From the NCBI GenBank assembly GCA_014549065.1, contig JACDOX010000015.1:2706594-2770593 (forward strand): a stretch of DNA of 64,000 nt. Reading direction: 5' to 3'. The position numbers and the translations under genes are program-made. Source of the stretch: Cardinalis cardinalis (taxonomy: Eukaryota > Chordata > Aves > Passeriformes > Cardinalidae). Under the pieces are notes generated by a model, which was not told where the DNA came from, searched no databases, and worked only from the letters and a program-made list of their open reading frames with translations. Below, piece after piece: positions 14,105 to 27,465 of this stretch (the stretch's first letter is position 1; the number at the start of each line of letters is the position of its first letter).

Positions 14105-14700
14105 TCACCAAGCTGATAGCTGAGGTCACAAACGCTTGGTCTTTTGCTAAACAAATCCAAGAGCAGTGGTAGAAATACTTGGCACTGGTGTGGCTGCAAA
14201 TCCTGTGCCCAGTTTTGGGCCCCTGATGACTAGACAGACATTGAGATGCTGGAGCAACACCAGAGAAGGGCAGTGAAGCACAGGAAGGGTCTGGAGCACA
14301 AGTCCTATAAGTACTGAGGGAGCTGGGGATGTCTNTCCTGGGGGAAAAGAGGCTCAGAAAGGATTTTATAACTCTACAATCACCTAAAAGGAGGCTGTAG
14401 CCAGGTGGGGTCATCCTCTTCTTCTTCTCCCAAATAACAAGAGATAGGCCAAAAGGAATTGGCCTCAAGCTGCACCAGAGGAGGTTTATATTGGATATTA
14501 GAAAAAATTCTTCACTGAAAGGGTTGTCAAGCAATGGAAAAGCTTCCCATGAAAGTGAATGAGTCACCATCCCTGGAGGTATTTCAGTGGCGTGGATGTG
14601 GCACTGGGGACATAGTTTAGTGCTAGACTTGACAATGTTAGTTTAGTGGCTGGACCTGATCCTAAGGATCTTTTTCAACCTAAATAATTATATTATTTAA
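14105..14700 (+). mobile_element. CR1 LINE fragment, plus strand, about 590 bp
   Basis: This is the forward-orientation 3' part of CR1. Blocks in order: 'ctgtgcccagttttgggcc' near 14203, 'gagatgctggagcaacacc' near 14241, 'ggagctggggatgtct' near 14320, 'gaaaagaggctcagaaagg' near 14344, 'ggaggtttatattggatatt' near 14480, 'aaaaattcttcactgaaagg' near 14503, 'tccctggaggtatttcag' near 14570, and the terminal 'ggacctgatcctaaggatct' and 'ttcaacctaaataatta'. The usual 3' 8-mer repeats are replaced by A/T sequence, so the extreme tail is degraded. Frames through the element are broken. Confidence 0.92.
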
Positions 14701-17700
14701 TTATTATTTTTAAAATCTTCATTATATTTTCCTTTCATAGGATTCTTCCATGGTGGAGAAGAGAGATCATGCTGTTCATATGGTTGCAATGTTCACTCCA
14801 TGAGAATGGTGCCACTCACAGTGGGCCAGCAGAGTCTCATTGCTGCCACTGCTGCTCATCAACCTGCCTGCATTCACCTTTCTTCTTTCCTCTAATAAAC
14901 TAAGAGTTTGTAGGCACAGGGGGTTTTTTGTGTTGGTGATTAGTGATGCCAAAACCAAACAGTGATGAGATACACATTAGAAGATGCAAGGCCCAAGGAA
15001 CAACTGTTTTGAGCTATTATGTTAAATACTTATGGCACAAGAACCATGTCTGATTTCACTGAAGATAGAAAGGGAAATTGCTGATACCAATATTGCAAGA
15101 TGGCATCCTTAAGCTCTCGAAAGCAGTAACAACATCCCGATGAGCAAGTGTCTTTGTGATTCATTCCTACCTGCTTGTTGATAAAGAATATTACAGGCCG
15201 CTATTGTGATTATCACCTTCTCTGCCAAACATCAGTAAGAATTCCATCCTCACTAAGGCTTGAGAGCGAGTGAAGGACAGTCAAAGAAAACATGAATGTG
15301 AGAAGTTCTTATGTTGCTGCAATGGGCCTCAGAAAGGACCCTGACCTCTGTGCACTTTCTCCTCCTCTGTGGTTTGCTGAATACTTCTTTCTTTCATGTA
15401 TTGCACTTCTACTGTTTTCCATGTGCATGTAGACGGGATGTCATAACATCCTTGTCCTACACTATTTTCTCAGAACATTCCTACACTTTCCATCTACTTA
15501 AGACAAAGCTTGTTTAATACGTGGTCTTATTACAATGAGCTTCATGTTCTCATTCCTTTCACTTCTTGTTTTCTAATTCATTTGAGAACCTGAATAAAAT
15601 TAGGTTACAAATTCACTGGGTCAGATATTTTACACCTCTTTTGACGAGTCCTTTGTGCAAATTCTAGGCAAATCATAAGCACAATTACCACTATAATACT
15701 AATAAATGCAAATTAAATGGTGCTTCAGGAGCTCTTCCCTCAGAATAATAACAGTTAAAATTTGTGTAGTACTTCCCCCCCACCCCTAGACTGCAAATAC
15801 ATTTGTTAATTACTTGAGGGTGAATGACAATGCCATAATTAGCCAAGCCCAGGCTGCTCTTAATGGCGATGGGGCTACCAAGAAAATGAAGGCATTTATG
15901 ATTCCAAGAAAGCACCCCTTTCTGTTTCACTGCACAGGATGAAAATACTCTTTATGCACAAAATTATTGGTCTTATGACAGCACTAACTCCGTCCAGAGT
16001 TGGAAGGAACACTGGAAATTAACAGAAAGAGCTGCATTTCACTCAGCAGCTGGAACCCACCACATGTGAGGTATAGAAACAGTGTCTGAACAACAGGGTA
16101 AGGTTCAGTTTTTTAGCCTTTCATAAATGGAGGGACAGCACACAGGGGTCTACAGACTGACTATTGTGTGTTGTGCACATCACATAGGTGCTGTTACAGT
16201 TGTTAAGGAACCATACATCATTCAAGGATACATGCTAATCCTGTCATGTGCTTGGAAACTTGCAGAGAACAGATTCATCATTCCTGTTTTGTTAACCACA
16301 ACCTACCACTGACCATCTATGCCAGGGAAGTCCTTTATTTTTTTATCTGCATTTTCTCTTAGGCAGTTAAGATGCCAAACAACCAACAAGCTAATGAGTC
16401 TTATCACTTTTAAGAAAGCAGGCTCTTTACTTATGAAGCTGATTGCATCAAATCCGCTATATATAGCTGATTGCTCTATAGCAAATACAAATCAAATTAA
16501 TCATCTACTTGGAGCATCACAGGCTCTGTAAGCACTATACTCCACAGCAACAGTTGTACTGTCATTGTGCTGCTTCCTGAAGTGGGTCTATGCCAATCTT
16601 ATATAGGATGTAACAACTACAAATAAGGAATATTGTAAAAGTTTGTAGAGGACAGGAGTGATTCAGTTCTGAATTTCTCACCAAAACAAACGNTATGGTC
16701 TGCATTAGAGAGTAAAACTGCCAGTTGTGCTGTCCTCACTTCACACACACTGTGCTCGTGTTTGGGTTACGTGTGATGACACAGGTGACAAGGAGGGTCA
16801 TGCTACTGTGTTACTGCGGAAAAAAAAAGGTTTTGTCTGAGGGACCTTTTCTCAGTGTCACAAAAATACTGACTTGGGACTGCCCATTCACTGTCAGCTG
16901 TGTGCAAGCCTCCCTTTTGCTCAAAAGCCTTGGTGTGACATGCACAGGATCTTGTTGAAGTTTAAGGAAGAAAATTACGTAAAGCCATCAAAACAACTTC
17001 TGATTATCTCTTGCAGCCAGAGTGATCCTCTAGAATGATTAGGAGGATTTTCTCATCTGTCACAAGCTCAGAAAAGCTGTGAACTACGTCTCACCTGCCT
17101 CTGCTCTACCAGAGAACAACAAACTGGAAGCTGCAAGCAAAGAAATGTGTGCCTTTTCCAGGCTGCTCCTAATAATAATGATTATCCCCAGGGGTACCCT
17201 TTTTCAATCCTTACATATTACCTGTAGATTTGTAATTTGATCTTTCTTTCTGGTCTTTCAAATAATGAAAGCATTCTGAGATTTAAGAAAGAAAATCAAA
17301 GTCTTTCTGTCACTAGCTTCCAAAAATTTAACATTTTCTGCTTAATGCTGTAAAAATTGACTGCAGAATATGTTGTGATATGGGGCAAAAAAAGCCAATA
17401 AATGTTGTTAAATATTCTTATTTTCACATGGGTTGAAATCTTGCATGAAATGCATCCAGCAACACCATTTGAAAAACTTTCAATTCTCAGTATCTCCATT
17501 GCTGGTGTTATCAAAAGCTGCAAACTTGAAACAAATGAAATCTGGTGATAAGAGCTATGCCTGTCACTAGTGAAGCACCATGCAGTTATCAAAGCACCAA
17601 ATCACTGTGATCACCAATTGATATTTATCTTGGACACACCGAAATTATTTAAGCAAACAGACCTTGCACAAAATGAAGCTATATATTTTGCATATACCTA

Positions 17701-19583
17701 CTGAAAAAGAAATAACCTACTGAATATCCCCTGTCTACCAAAGAAGATGAACTGACTGAATATAAACTCTATTCACCAGAGGTTAATTTTTCCATGAGAA
17801 CAATGAAATATTAAATTGCAGTTTGTAAAGTAATCTTTGTATGCTACTCTATCCTATTTATCATAATGTTTCATATCTTCTCTAGCTGTAAGGATAGCAG
17901 AAACTTATATTGCTGCCTGTGTGAAGAGCTGCACTGGGAGCTGCACTGGGAAAAAGTGGGAAGAAAGATGATCTGTAAGGCAATTTCAATGGAAGCATTT
18001 CCCTTTTCCCCTGTACTCAGTTCTTTCCCTCAGTAGGAGAAGGTACTTGGCCGCTTTCCCAACATCTTAACGTGTTCTGAAGGTCCTTTTGCTTCCCAGA
18101 GGATGAAAGGAGATGCAACAACATTTCGCCACTATCAGGTGAAAGGATAATACTTGGCTCCAGCACAGAGCTACCACAATCTTCATTAGTGAAAAAGAGA
18201 TTTTCTACAACCATTTGATGCAAGAACATGAAACTACAGGTGGTAAAGAAGTACAGCAGTGGCTTAGTGAATGAGCTGTCCTGAACAAACAGAAAATCAG
18301 CAAGCATTCCCAGGAGAAGGTAGGCTTTTAAGGATATGCTGGAGGATAAGAGGTTCACTTGTCTCTCACCACTCACTCTATGTGTGATAGACAGCCTTGT
18401 GTGAAACCAGTATCTGATCTGGCAAGACAGATTGGACCACAATACAAATGCAGAGATAATAGGGAAGATGCTGATCACACACCTGTTGTTTGACTGCCAT
18501 TTGGATAAACACACAGTCACAGTATGAATGAACTAAGAGAAGCTGGACTGCACATAAGGAATCCTGAGGTCACCAATACATCCCTCAGTTTGCTCCTTAC
18601 AACCCACTGGTAATCAGTAATATGTGGTACCATTGTCAGATTGCTGCACTTCTGCTGTTTTTTAAATCCAGGAGAGAGGGTATATACAGAACATCTATGC
18701 AGCTCTTATCAATGTAATATCTTGCCTTACGGTGCTCACAGTTAAAATTATGGTTTTGATACTCTATTTTCCTGCATCTTGTAACAAATGCTTACACACA
18801 GGCACACCCATATTGCCCACTGTTGCTCAGTTTTGCTTAAGACCTCTTGGTATTTGCTGTGCGGGATGCAGGTATGAGTGCACACCTGTATACACACACA
18901 CATATGCATATGCTTCCTACTGCACTTCCTATGAGTTCTGCTGATAATTTTTGTGACATTCCCCTTCTTACTCCCTTTTGCAAACTCTTTGGTTGCATAC
19001 AGCACAGATGGGACTTGGGGATTTCCTGTTGAACAGGAACCTTCGGGTGGAGCACCACGGTCGCCAGCAGTACGTCCTGTTTTCTCTCCTCCTTTAGGCG
19101 TAGTCCCATCTCTGATTATCTACAAGACTTTATCACTGTGATTCTTAAACTCTGGCATTGCTCATCTGCAGGTGACTTACATACCTGCAACTGCTGGCTC
19201 CTTGGTGTCCCGCTGCACAGCTGTTCCAACCAGAAAGTCAAGCACTGTTTGACCTTACTTCACCACTTTAGGAGCACTTGGAACCAATGCACTGCTCCCT
19301 TGCTCCCTGGATATATTCACTGGGGGAAGGATGTTGCTGGGGAGGGGCCAGCTCCTGAGACAGAGAAAATGTCCACCTGATAGGCACCACCACAGGCATG
19401 GAGGTTGGTGATAATGAGGGGCTGAGATGATCAAAAAATCTTGTGACAACTTTCCGCACTTCCAACTTGGCATACTCTTTCCCTCCAGGACTGCCTGTTG
19501 CTCCATGTATAATGCTCTCCATGTCCCAGACTTGCTCAACAAGCCCCTCTTCCACCCTCATGCATTTTTCCTCTACCCTGAAT
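14701..19583. other. Unique DNA, no gene seen
   Basis: Nothing is recognised apart from a 12-bp direct duplication (agctgcactggg at 17927-17938 and 17939-17950), a short (CA)n at 18890-18902, and a minus-strand frame of 167 codons at 18017-18520. That frame has no identifiable domain or gene-like context. Poly-pyrimidine stretches followed by AG occur but cannot be tied to exons. Confidence 0.5.
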
Positions 19584-19980
19584 CACAGAATGGTTGAGGT
19601 TGCAAAGGACTTCTGGAACTCACCATGTCCAACCTCCTACTCAAGCAGGGTCACCTAGAGAAGCTTAACTGGGACTATGGCCAAATGGCTTTTGAGTATC
19701 CCCAAATTGTCTCCAATATCTTCCTTACAAGCACCCTTCAGCTATTTATACACTTGATGAGACCTGTCTCTGAGCCATTTCTTCTGCAGACTGGACAATC
19801 CCATCTCTTAGCCTTTCTTCATAGGAGAGATGGTCTGCTCCCTCAGACATCTTCCTGGCTGGACACTGTTCAATAGCTCTGGGTCTCCCATGTACGAGGG
19901 AACCCACAACTGTTCTCCTGGTGTGACCTCACCAGTAATGAGTAGAAGGGAAGGATGACCTCCCTTGACCTGCTTCTTCT
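19584..19980 (-). mobile_element. CR1 LINE fragment, about 400 bp
   Basis: Plus-strand text 'gaatcacagaatggttgagg' is the reverse complement of a CR1 3' end. It is followed by 'ccaacctcctactcaagcag' near 19629, the 'ttatacacttgatgagacc' region near 19746, 'cttagcctttcttcatagga' near 19807, 'gtgacctcaccagtaatgag' near 19922 and 'cctcccttgacctgct' near 19960. An internal section between about 19680 and 19740 is diverged or partly deleted relative to the usual CR1 layout. Confidence 0.9.
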
Positions 19981-20683
19981 CTCTCTCTGTCTGTCCTTGT
20001 TCCCTCTCATATGATCCAGCTTTTAATCTAAATCCTTCTTAAAGACATTTTTAGAATTAGCATGCTGTCAAGTTATCACCTGGCTTTTTGAAAAACTGTG
20101 AATTCTTCACAAACCATGAGAATGAATTCCATAGGCAAACAGTGATCAGATCTCAAATAACCAACTTTTCTTGATGCTAGGCAGTAAAAAGGAAACAAAA
20201 TGTTTACTATGAGCCTCCATCACAATCCTTAATAAAACTAACCAGGAAAAAATCGTACTACAAACAGATTTTTTTTCTCATTAACAACTTTTTCTCCTTT
20301 TCTATGTTAGAAATTCTTCATTGGCTTTACTAACCAAAAATATAGCTAACAGTAATGGTGCAGTCTACCCCCTTTAGCCAACACAACTGAATTTTTTTCT
20401 CAAAGATACCGAGTTCAGCATGAGAATGGGTATGTCTTTACTTAAGCCCTCTCCAGGGCATTGATTACATGGATTCACTGCAGGCATCTACTTCCACAAA
20501 AGATAACTAGAATTAACAGCATCTGTCTGATTTCTAATCAGTGTTGGGAGGTAGTACAGATATTAGCTCAGATTACTTTTATAATCCAGTTATTACTGTA
20601 CTAGCACTGCAGTTGTACCTAGGAGGCTCCTTGTGCCAAATACAGGCAATGAAAAAGCATAACCTGTACCAAAAATTGGTATG
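19981..20683. other. Short unique interval between CR1 fragments
   Basis: It starts with a short CT-rich stretch (about 19978-19995) and then shows no recognised feature. Confidence 0.5.
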
Positions 20684-20760
20684 GGGTACCTTGGCATGGG
20701 TGTTAGACTAGGTGACCTCCAGAGGTCCTTTCCAATCCTAACTACTCTGTGATTATGTGA
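20684..20760 (+). mobile_element. CR1 LINE 3' terminus, very short copy
   Basis: The text 'gtgttagactaggtgacctc', 'cagaggtcctttccaatcc' and 'ctctgtgattatgtga' is the last roughly 75 bp of a CR1 element in forward orientation, with the terminal 8-mer repeat recognisable. A strongly 5'-truncated insertion. Confidence 0.85.
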
Positions 20761-21130
20761 AAAAGCTTAGAAACAAGACTATGGGAGCTAAGAGGGCAGG
20801 AAGACAAATAAACAAGTAGCAAGATAACATGTCAGCAATGCAGCTGTTAGTGCAGGCAGGGTATATCAATTAGACTTAGCACATATTTCTGGACCAGCAG
20901 ACTACCTTAGAAAGCATCATGCACTACTTTTTTTTCTGTGTAAAATATCAGTAAGTGCCTATGTTAATTCAAATGTATTGCACATTGAAAGTTGTATTAT
21001 TAATCTCAGTTGGTTAAGTGTAGTGACATTTAAGCATAAGCACATAGTATTTATAGCCACAGTCACTATAATATTCATGGAGTTTTCCACCCTAATTAAT
21101 CCATAAGAAAGACTGTGACATGAGAAACAG

Positions 21131-21217
21131 ATAATAATAAATAAAAATAAATTATAAATATAATATATAAAAATTATAATATATATATTTTAAAATATAA
21201 ATTTAAAATAATATATA
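21131..21217. repeat. 87-bp pure A/T tract
   Basis: Every base from 21131 to 21217 is A or T, made of ATA/TAA and TATA-like runs. Expected to melt easily and to be variable in length. No coding or RNA feature is associated. Confidence 0.95.
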
Positions 21218-22559
21218 GAAAAAGAAGTTTAAAGGAAATCNCGTGCAATTTAAGATTAGATAGGTTAAGATTAGTTTATAATTGGACAACATTGTTTATG
21301 GAGATTATCAGTAACACACCAGGTGTGTACCTAAGAGCTAAGCTATGCAGAAGCATTTTGTGTGCTCACACCATGGGAACATTCAGAGCATGTCTAACAC
21401 AAGATTTGTTTCACAACATAAACTTGTGTAGTTTTAGACACACCAGTAGAGCCTTAGATCAGGCACAGTTGTGTAAGAGGCTGTCAGATGAAGTACAGTT
21501 TTGTACTGCTGTAAGCAACTTCTGACTTGGAATCTTCCATTACAAATTTTAACATTTCAAATTGATTTTAAATTATACCTGTAACTAGCATAGCCAAAAA
21601 TTTACTATATATAGATCTAATCTTAGAGCAATAGATATACAAATAAAAAAACCTAAATGTTTAAAACACAAAATTCAAGAAAATGTTGCATACATGAACC
21701 CATTTCACTTTCACTGAAGTCATCAAATTTCTTACTGTAAGGTGTTGACTTTTAACTTTTTCTCTATCCCCCTTACTTATTTTTGCTAACTGAATGCAAC
21801 AAATGAGTTTTGGGGATTCATCCTTCCTTTTTCTCTTCTTAGGCCAATTAAATATTTTTAGTATTTTCTCAGTTTGGAAGCATTAAAATACCCACCAAAT
21901 ATAAGATAATTGGGAAAATAAAGAAAATAGAAACTAACTTTAAAAGGTATAAGAACTGAGTGTTATAAAATTACTACTCTCCCTTACTACCCTACACCCT
22001 TTCCTAAAACAGAAAAGTTATAAAATAACTATTAAATATTTTAGAATGTTCCAAGAAAGTTCCAGAAGAAGAAAACTAAAATAAAGAGAGGAACTAAGAA
22101 AAAAAAGGGAAGGAGGGGATTGGATGGGATGGAAAAATGGAAAATAGACTCACATATTTTGAAAATATTCACCCTATTACACTAAGCAACAAGAAGGAGG
22201 ATACAGACACCAAAAGGCAGAAATTTCAAAATATTTGGAAATACATTTTGTGAAACAAACTTGAAAACTCTTTATTATCTCCCGTTTTAAATGAGAAACA
22301 TCTTCCAAATATATATTTCCTTTTCCCCCTCAGCATTTTGATCATATGAATAAAAAAATAACTCCTGACAGTGTCTCAAAACTTTGTTTCCAGTGTTCCC
22401 TCTCTCTCCTTACCAGATAAATNGAGATAACTTTTTGCTAACTGCCAGTTCCATAAAAACCTCTCATTTTGTCGGCAGATGAAGGAGAGAAAGCTTTGAA
22501 AACAGGACTTGCCTTTAACAGCCTTGGTAGAGCTTGAGTTTGAAAGAAGTCACAGGCAC
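21218..22559. other. A+T-rich interval, no gene seen
   Basis: No gene or further named repeat is recognised between the A/T tract and the next CR1. Composition is A-rich with several short poly(A) or poly(T) runs. Confidence 0.5.
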
Positions 22560-22800
22560 CAAGGTTGGAAGAGACCCCCAAGGTGATCCAGTGCAGCTGC
22601 CAGCCCAGCACCACCATGACCACCCCAAACCATATCCCCAAGTGCCACATCCCGACCTCCCAAACACTTCCAGAGACAGTGACTCCGCCACCTCCTTGTG
22701 TAACTNATCCCAGTGCCTAACCACCCTTTCAGGGAAATGTATTTTTTGAATATCCAACCTGAATCTCCATTGATGCAACTTAAGGCCATTTTATCTTGTG
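22556..22800 (-). mobile_element. CR1 LINE fragment, third subfamily type
   Basis: On the plus strand: 'caccaaggttggaagagacc', 'ccaaggtgatccagtgcag', 'agcaccaccatgaccacccc', 'cccaagtgccacatcccgac', 'cttccagagacagtgactcc', 'ccctttcagggaaatgtatt', 'gaatatccaacctgaatctc' and 'gatgcaacttaaggccattt'. This is the CR1 variant whose 3' region carries the 'gtgccacatc' and 'gcaacttgaggccattt' blocks, in reverse complement, distinct from the subfamilies at 786 and 58938. The extreme 3' tail is mostly missing. Confidence 0.85.
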
Positions 22801-25800
22801 ATTTCACTTGAGATGTGATGATCATAAACAAACAGTTGTAGAGTGACTCCGACCAGGAGGTTCTGGAAAGTCATTTGGCAGGCTTCATCCCTCTCTACCC
22901 AGGAAGAGAGTTTGGTTGGTATTAGTGGGCTGGCTACTCAGATATAGAGGATTTCAGACCTGATTTTTCATCTTGGATATTTACTTTTCAATATATATTC
23001 AGACAATAGCAGCAACAACATAGTTTCACTGAAAGATCCCNGACCTGTTATTTGTTAAAAGCACACAGAAATCCACCCTATCATGATCAGATAACTGGCT
23101 CCTTGATGCCTGAAGTATCTTTACTAAGGTTGTCATTTACAACTGCCATAAACCTGACCCAAAACCATGCTGACAGCCTCGAGCTACAAATCTAGCAGTG
23201 CTGTGAGATATCCTCTTTCCTCAGATTTGCCCTGTGGCGGAAGCCTGGACAGCAAGNACACAAAGGCATTAAAGAACAGCTGAGACAGCATTACTTGAAG
23301 AGACAAACTCCTTGGTTACTCCTAAGAGTTTTCTAGATGATATTTGGACTCTCATGAGGTTCCTTTTGTAATCTTGTATTTTGAGTGAAGTGCCAAAGGT
23401 GAAACCTTCCCAAAGGGTGTCCTTATATCAGTCTCACACCACCCTCCGAAACTTGTTGCCCTATCAGTTTCTGGGAAAGACCAGAGCTCAGTTCATGGTC
23501 ACTGTAACTCCATACACTCCTTTAAATAAATACCCTAGTAACAATTCAGCTGCCTGTATCTGGATAAACCCCATGAATACACTGCACAAATGTACTGTGA
23601 GCATGACACTCGAATACCAGCAGTTTTGCTTTCATGTGTAAGCTGTACATATGCATGACAAATGTATAAAAACAATGCAAGTGCTCTGCAGCAGATTTAA
23701 AATGAAGTCTGGATAGCCCAGTTTGCTTTTTCAGCCATGTGGAAAAAGAAGGTAGGTGGTACTTTTAGATACAGCCAGAAATTTTAAGAGCAATATTTAC
23801 ACACTTTAGCAAAGATTGAGTGAGCATGCCTTTGCCTGGAAATCAGAAGAAGCAAGAGGGAGGGAATCTTCCAGACCCTGCACAAATCCATCCCTGCCCT
23901 ACACCCCCATTCTTAATTACTCTTATTCTTCATTTCCATTTTAATGCCAGTGCCTCTGGCACCACTGCTTCCTCAGGAACTCCCTCTACCTCCAGCTCCT
24001 TGTATACAAAGCTCCTTCCACCTCAAGGACAGGGAAAGGCAGACACCCTCTTTTTCATCTTAATCCCTCATAAAACACACTGCCTTTTACTGAGCTTGCC
24101 AATCCAATCAGAAATGGTGCTGCACAACTAACAAAAATAATTGTCAAGCTTTGATGATCATCCAGGATGGATTTATGTGTTTTCTCTCTTCCTTTGCACA
24201 GTGAATCTCACGAGACTGAATTTAATTTTCCCTGCTTGCTGTGAACATTTAAAAAATAGTCTCATCCATAGAAATATCCAAAGCTTTGCACTGAGAGGAT
24301 TTTCTTATGTTTAAGACCAGTGTCGCCCATGCAGTATTTTGTGCTGTGCAGAGTCTCTGCAGTGTCACAGTAGTAATTAAATTTGCACAAAATTCTTCAT
24401 CCTCAAAGAATCACAAAACACCTTAAGACTTTAAAAACACTGAAATTCCTGTTTACAGGAATGGAAAGTTGTTTTTCCATCCCTAAACCTCCATCACCCT
24501 AGTAGGGATGAGGTCGGAGGTCAGTCTCAGGAGATGTGCAGACACTGTCCATCACGTTGTGCTGTCAGAACTCAGTCAGCANTCCCAGAGGAAACCTGCC
24601 TGCCCAGACACACGTCACCTCTGCAACATAAGTGTGTGCTACTGCCATCTACCAGCCACCCAAGACACCTGCATCACCAAAGAGGAGTGACTTTTGCCTT
24701 CTTGCTTTTGCAGCTCCTGAAACAAATCTATTTTTTAATTCAAGTTCTGATCTTCCATGCCTGAACCAAGTCAGAGTCACCTTCCATGAATTGGGAAGCA
24801 GCATCATTAGAAGGATGTTGGCATTTGTAGCATCCTCCCCTCTGTGTTGGTTTTTTTGGNGATTTTTGAGTTTTTCTGGAATGAACATCATTCCTNAGCA
24901 CCTCCCTGTTAACACCCAAGCTCCTCCAGGACAGTGTTCCCAGTGACACACACTGGCAGAGGTCCCAACACAGCCCACTCCAGTACTGGAGAATAAAAGA
25001 GCATTCAAGCTAGAATATGACTCAAACCCAACTTCCACATTCTGTTGGCTAAATCCTGCTTTCTCCACTGACTTCCTTGGCCAAAGTGGAATATATTCAT
25101 TACATGCAAAGAAATTANAGGAATGGAAGAAAGGTCATTATTTTGCCTTTTCTTTTTTATTATATGACATGATGTACTGTTTTCCTTGGTAAGAAAATGT
25201 CCTCATTTTCATGAGCAGCTCATAACTGGATAAATGCCTTTCCAAGTGATATTGACTCACTCCAGTTCAAAGGAGACTTTCTAAAATTTTGTTTATGAAA
25301 GAAGAAATTGGCTCAGAGGGCTGTTTTTTCACCCCCAAAAGAAGCAGCTATTGATCAGCCCTTCAGTGAATAAAGTAAAATTGTTTCAAGATCTTTTGTT
25401 ATTGTTCCAAGCCCTCTTACCAAAACAATTTTTTTTCATCCTATTACTGATTGCCCTTTACAGAATAACTAGGTTGAACTTTAATTCCCTTGTGTTGAAT
25501 AACAACATCAAATTAATTTTGTCACCCTGAAAAAATCAAATATCAGACAAGGCCAATTATCATATTNAATTTTTACCTTAGAATCTGCTCCTGTTTCAGG
25601 GCTTATCTTCAATTAGGTCATACAAAGGTCTTGTATTCTAAAGCAAATGTACCGTGATGTTGTCTGGAAGAAACCTACAGTGACAAGACCTGGAAGAGGC
25701 AAAGAGAGGGACAGAGAGGAGTTGGGCCATGGTGGGTTGTCAGCAGGGGGAAGGCAACACCTGGGAGGACAGGGAGGTATCTGGCTGACTTTGGACTGCC

Positions 25801-27190
25801 CCCTTGCTCTGTAATGTGGCCCTGTTTTGAAAAGTCAGGAGCCAATCTGTGCAGTCACCAGGGCTGGGATTCCCCATGAAAAACTTGGACACATGGTTGG
25901 CAAGGGAGGGGTGGAGGATGAGGCAACAGTTCTGTCAGAATCACTCCTCCACATCTCAGTGTGGGATGAGCCTTCCAAGATACAGAGCCATTCTCCAAAG
26001 TACCAAATGCCCTGAGCTAAAATCAGCCCAATTAAAAGGAACCATCAATTTAATGGATGAAACTCTTCACCAACTGGTATTTAAACAGCTGAAATGAAAG
26101 ATTTAGTGTGAGAGTGTGTTCTGTCTCACAAGACAAAACAAACCACCCTACCAACAAAATAAACAAACACAAATCTGCTCTCTGTGCAAGGCAAAGTATC
26201 TAGAGACAATAAGAAGATTTGCACCAGGACCAGATCCAAACCCACTGATTGCCTTGGCATTTCTGCTTAGGTCTGAATAGGCCAAAATCTGGTCAAAGTC
26301 CCTTAAGTCATATAGGCAGATAAATTATTTTAACTGGAAATCNCATCAGCAAAATATAACACAATATATAAATGCTGGTCTCTGTTCATGATTTCTGCAA
26401 TCCTCTTGAGACCATAAATAGAAGAATTTTATTATTATTTCAATTCATCCTTTATTCAATGTACCTTTTATACATGATCTGAAACCAAACCAAGCTGATT
26501 TGTGCCATCTACTGGTAAAGGAAGGATTTCCAACTACTAAGTACTTCGGGTTTACTTCCAAACTTGTTTTAAATCTGTTTCAGTTGTTATTAACTACATA
26601 CAAATGTGTTACTTCTTAGCAAAGAATCTCACATATGCCCTATTTGATTAAGAAGACTGCTTACATTATGTGAAGGTGATTCATGAAACCATGCTGGACA
26701 AATTAATTCGTAGGCAGCTTTGATTAGAGCGACATGATTATGATACCATTGAAAACAAAAATTTTAGCCCAGTAAGCCTGAATACTGAGTAAGACTTATT
26801 TCTTAGCTTGATCTATCTCTGCTTATGAATTGCACCGTTCATGTTCTGACAATATGGTCTTACACACCCGAATCACATCTGAGTGTGAGCTGCCGTTCTC
26901 AACTGAGGTGTTCACAGCAGAGTTGAAGCTGGGTNGTGCCTCTTGTACAAGGCGCTGGCAAGCCCTCACACTGGCACAGTGTGGTTAAAACTCACTATTC
27001 ATTGTCAAAAAGGCAGAACTCAAGCTGTGACCACCTTCCTCAGAGAAGTGCATCCCTGGAGAATGAAGATGCCCTTATAGGAGAAAAATAAAAATGATCT
27101 AACTTAAATAGCACAGCAGAATGAGTAAATGAGACATGCTATCTTTGCATCAAGGGATGGAAGTGAAAGAGAGACAAGAGGTTTTTTCAG
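22801..27190. other. Unique DNA, no gene seen
   Basis: No defendable gene or repeat. Several overlapping frames under 140 codons at 24500-25070 carry no domain. The purine-rich, slightly GC-richer stretch at 25640-26000 is unassigned. Confidence 0.5.
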
Positions 27191-27194
27191 CTTC

Positions 27195-27465
27195 AGAACA
27201 GTGGTGGCAAAAGAAGAAATGGGCGTCAGCTGGCCATGAATATATTTAGGTTGGAAATTAGAAGGCTCCTAACCATCAGAAGAAAGAGGTTCTGTGACAG
27301 CCAGCCAAGGGGAGCGGTGGGGGCACACAATCTAACTAGTTTTAAGATAGATCTTGGTAACTTAATGAAAGGGATTATGAAACATGGATGTCTACAACAG
27401 TAGAAAACTGGACTTGATGACCCAGACAAACTCTGCTAGCCCTCTGTTCCCACATTTCCCAGAAT
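27195..27465 (+). mobile_element. Ancient amniote-type CR1 remnant
   Basis: Forward-strand blocks fit the 3' part of an old CR1 lineage seen across reptiles and birds: 'atttaggttggaaattagaa' near 27244, 'cctaaccatcagaagaaag' near 27268, 'ttctgtgacagccagccaag' near 27289, 'ggtgggggcacacaatctaa' near 27316, 'ctagttttaagatagatctt' near 27336, 'cttaatgaaagggattatg' near 27361, and 'ctggacttgatgacccag' near 27407. It is more diverged than the other CR1 copies, suggesting an older insertion. Assignment rests on remembered consensus, so the family is likely but the subfamily is not. Confidence 0.65.

Noticed and set aside
18017..18520. Minus-strand open frame of 167 codons
   Set aside because: No recognised domain and no gene context. 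In 64 kb of A+T-rich DNA a few frames of this length can occur by chance.
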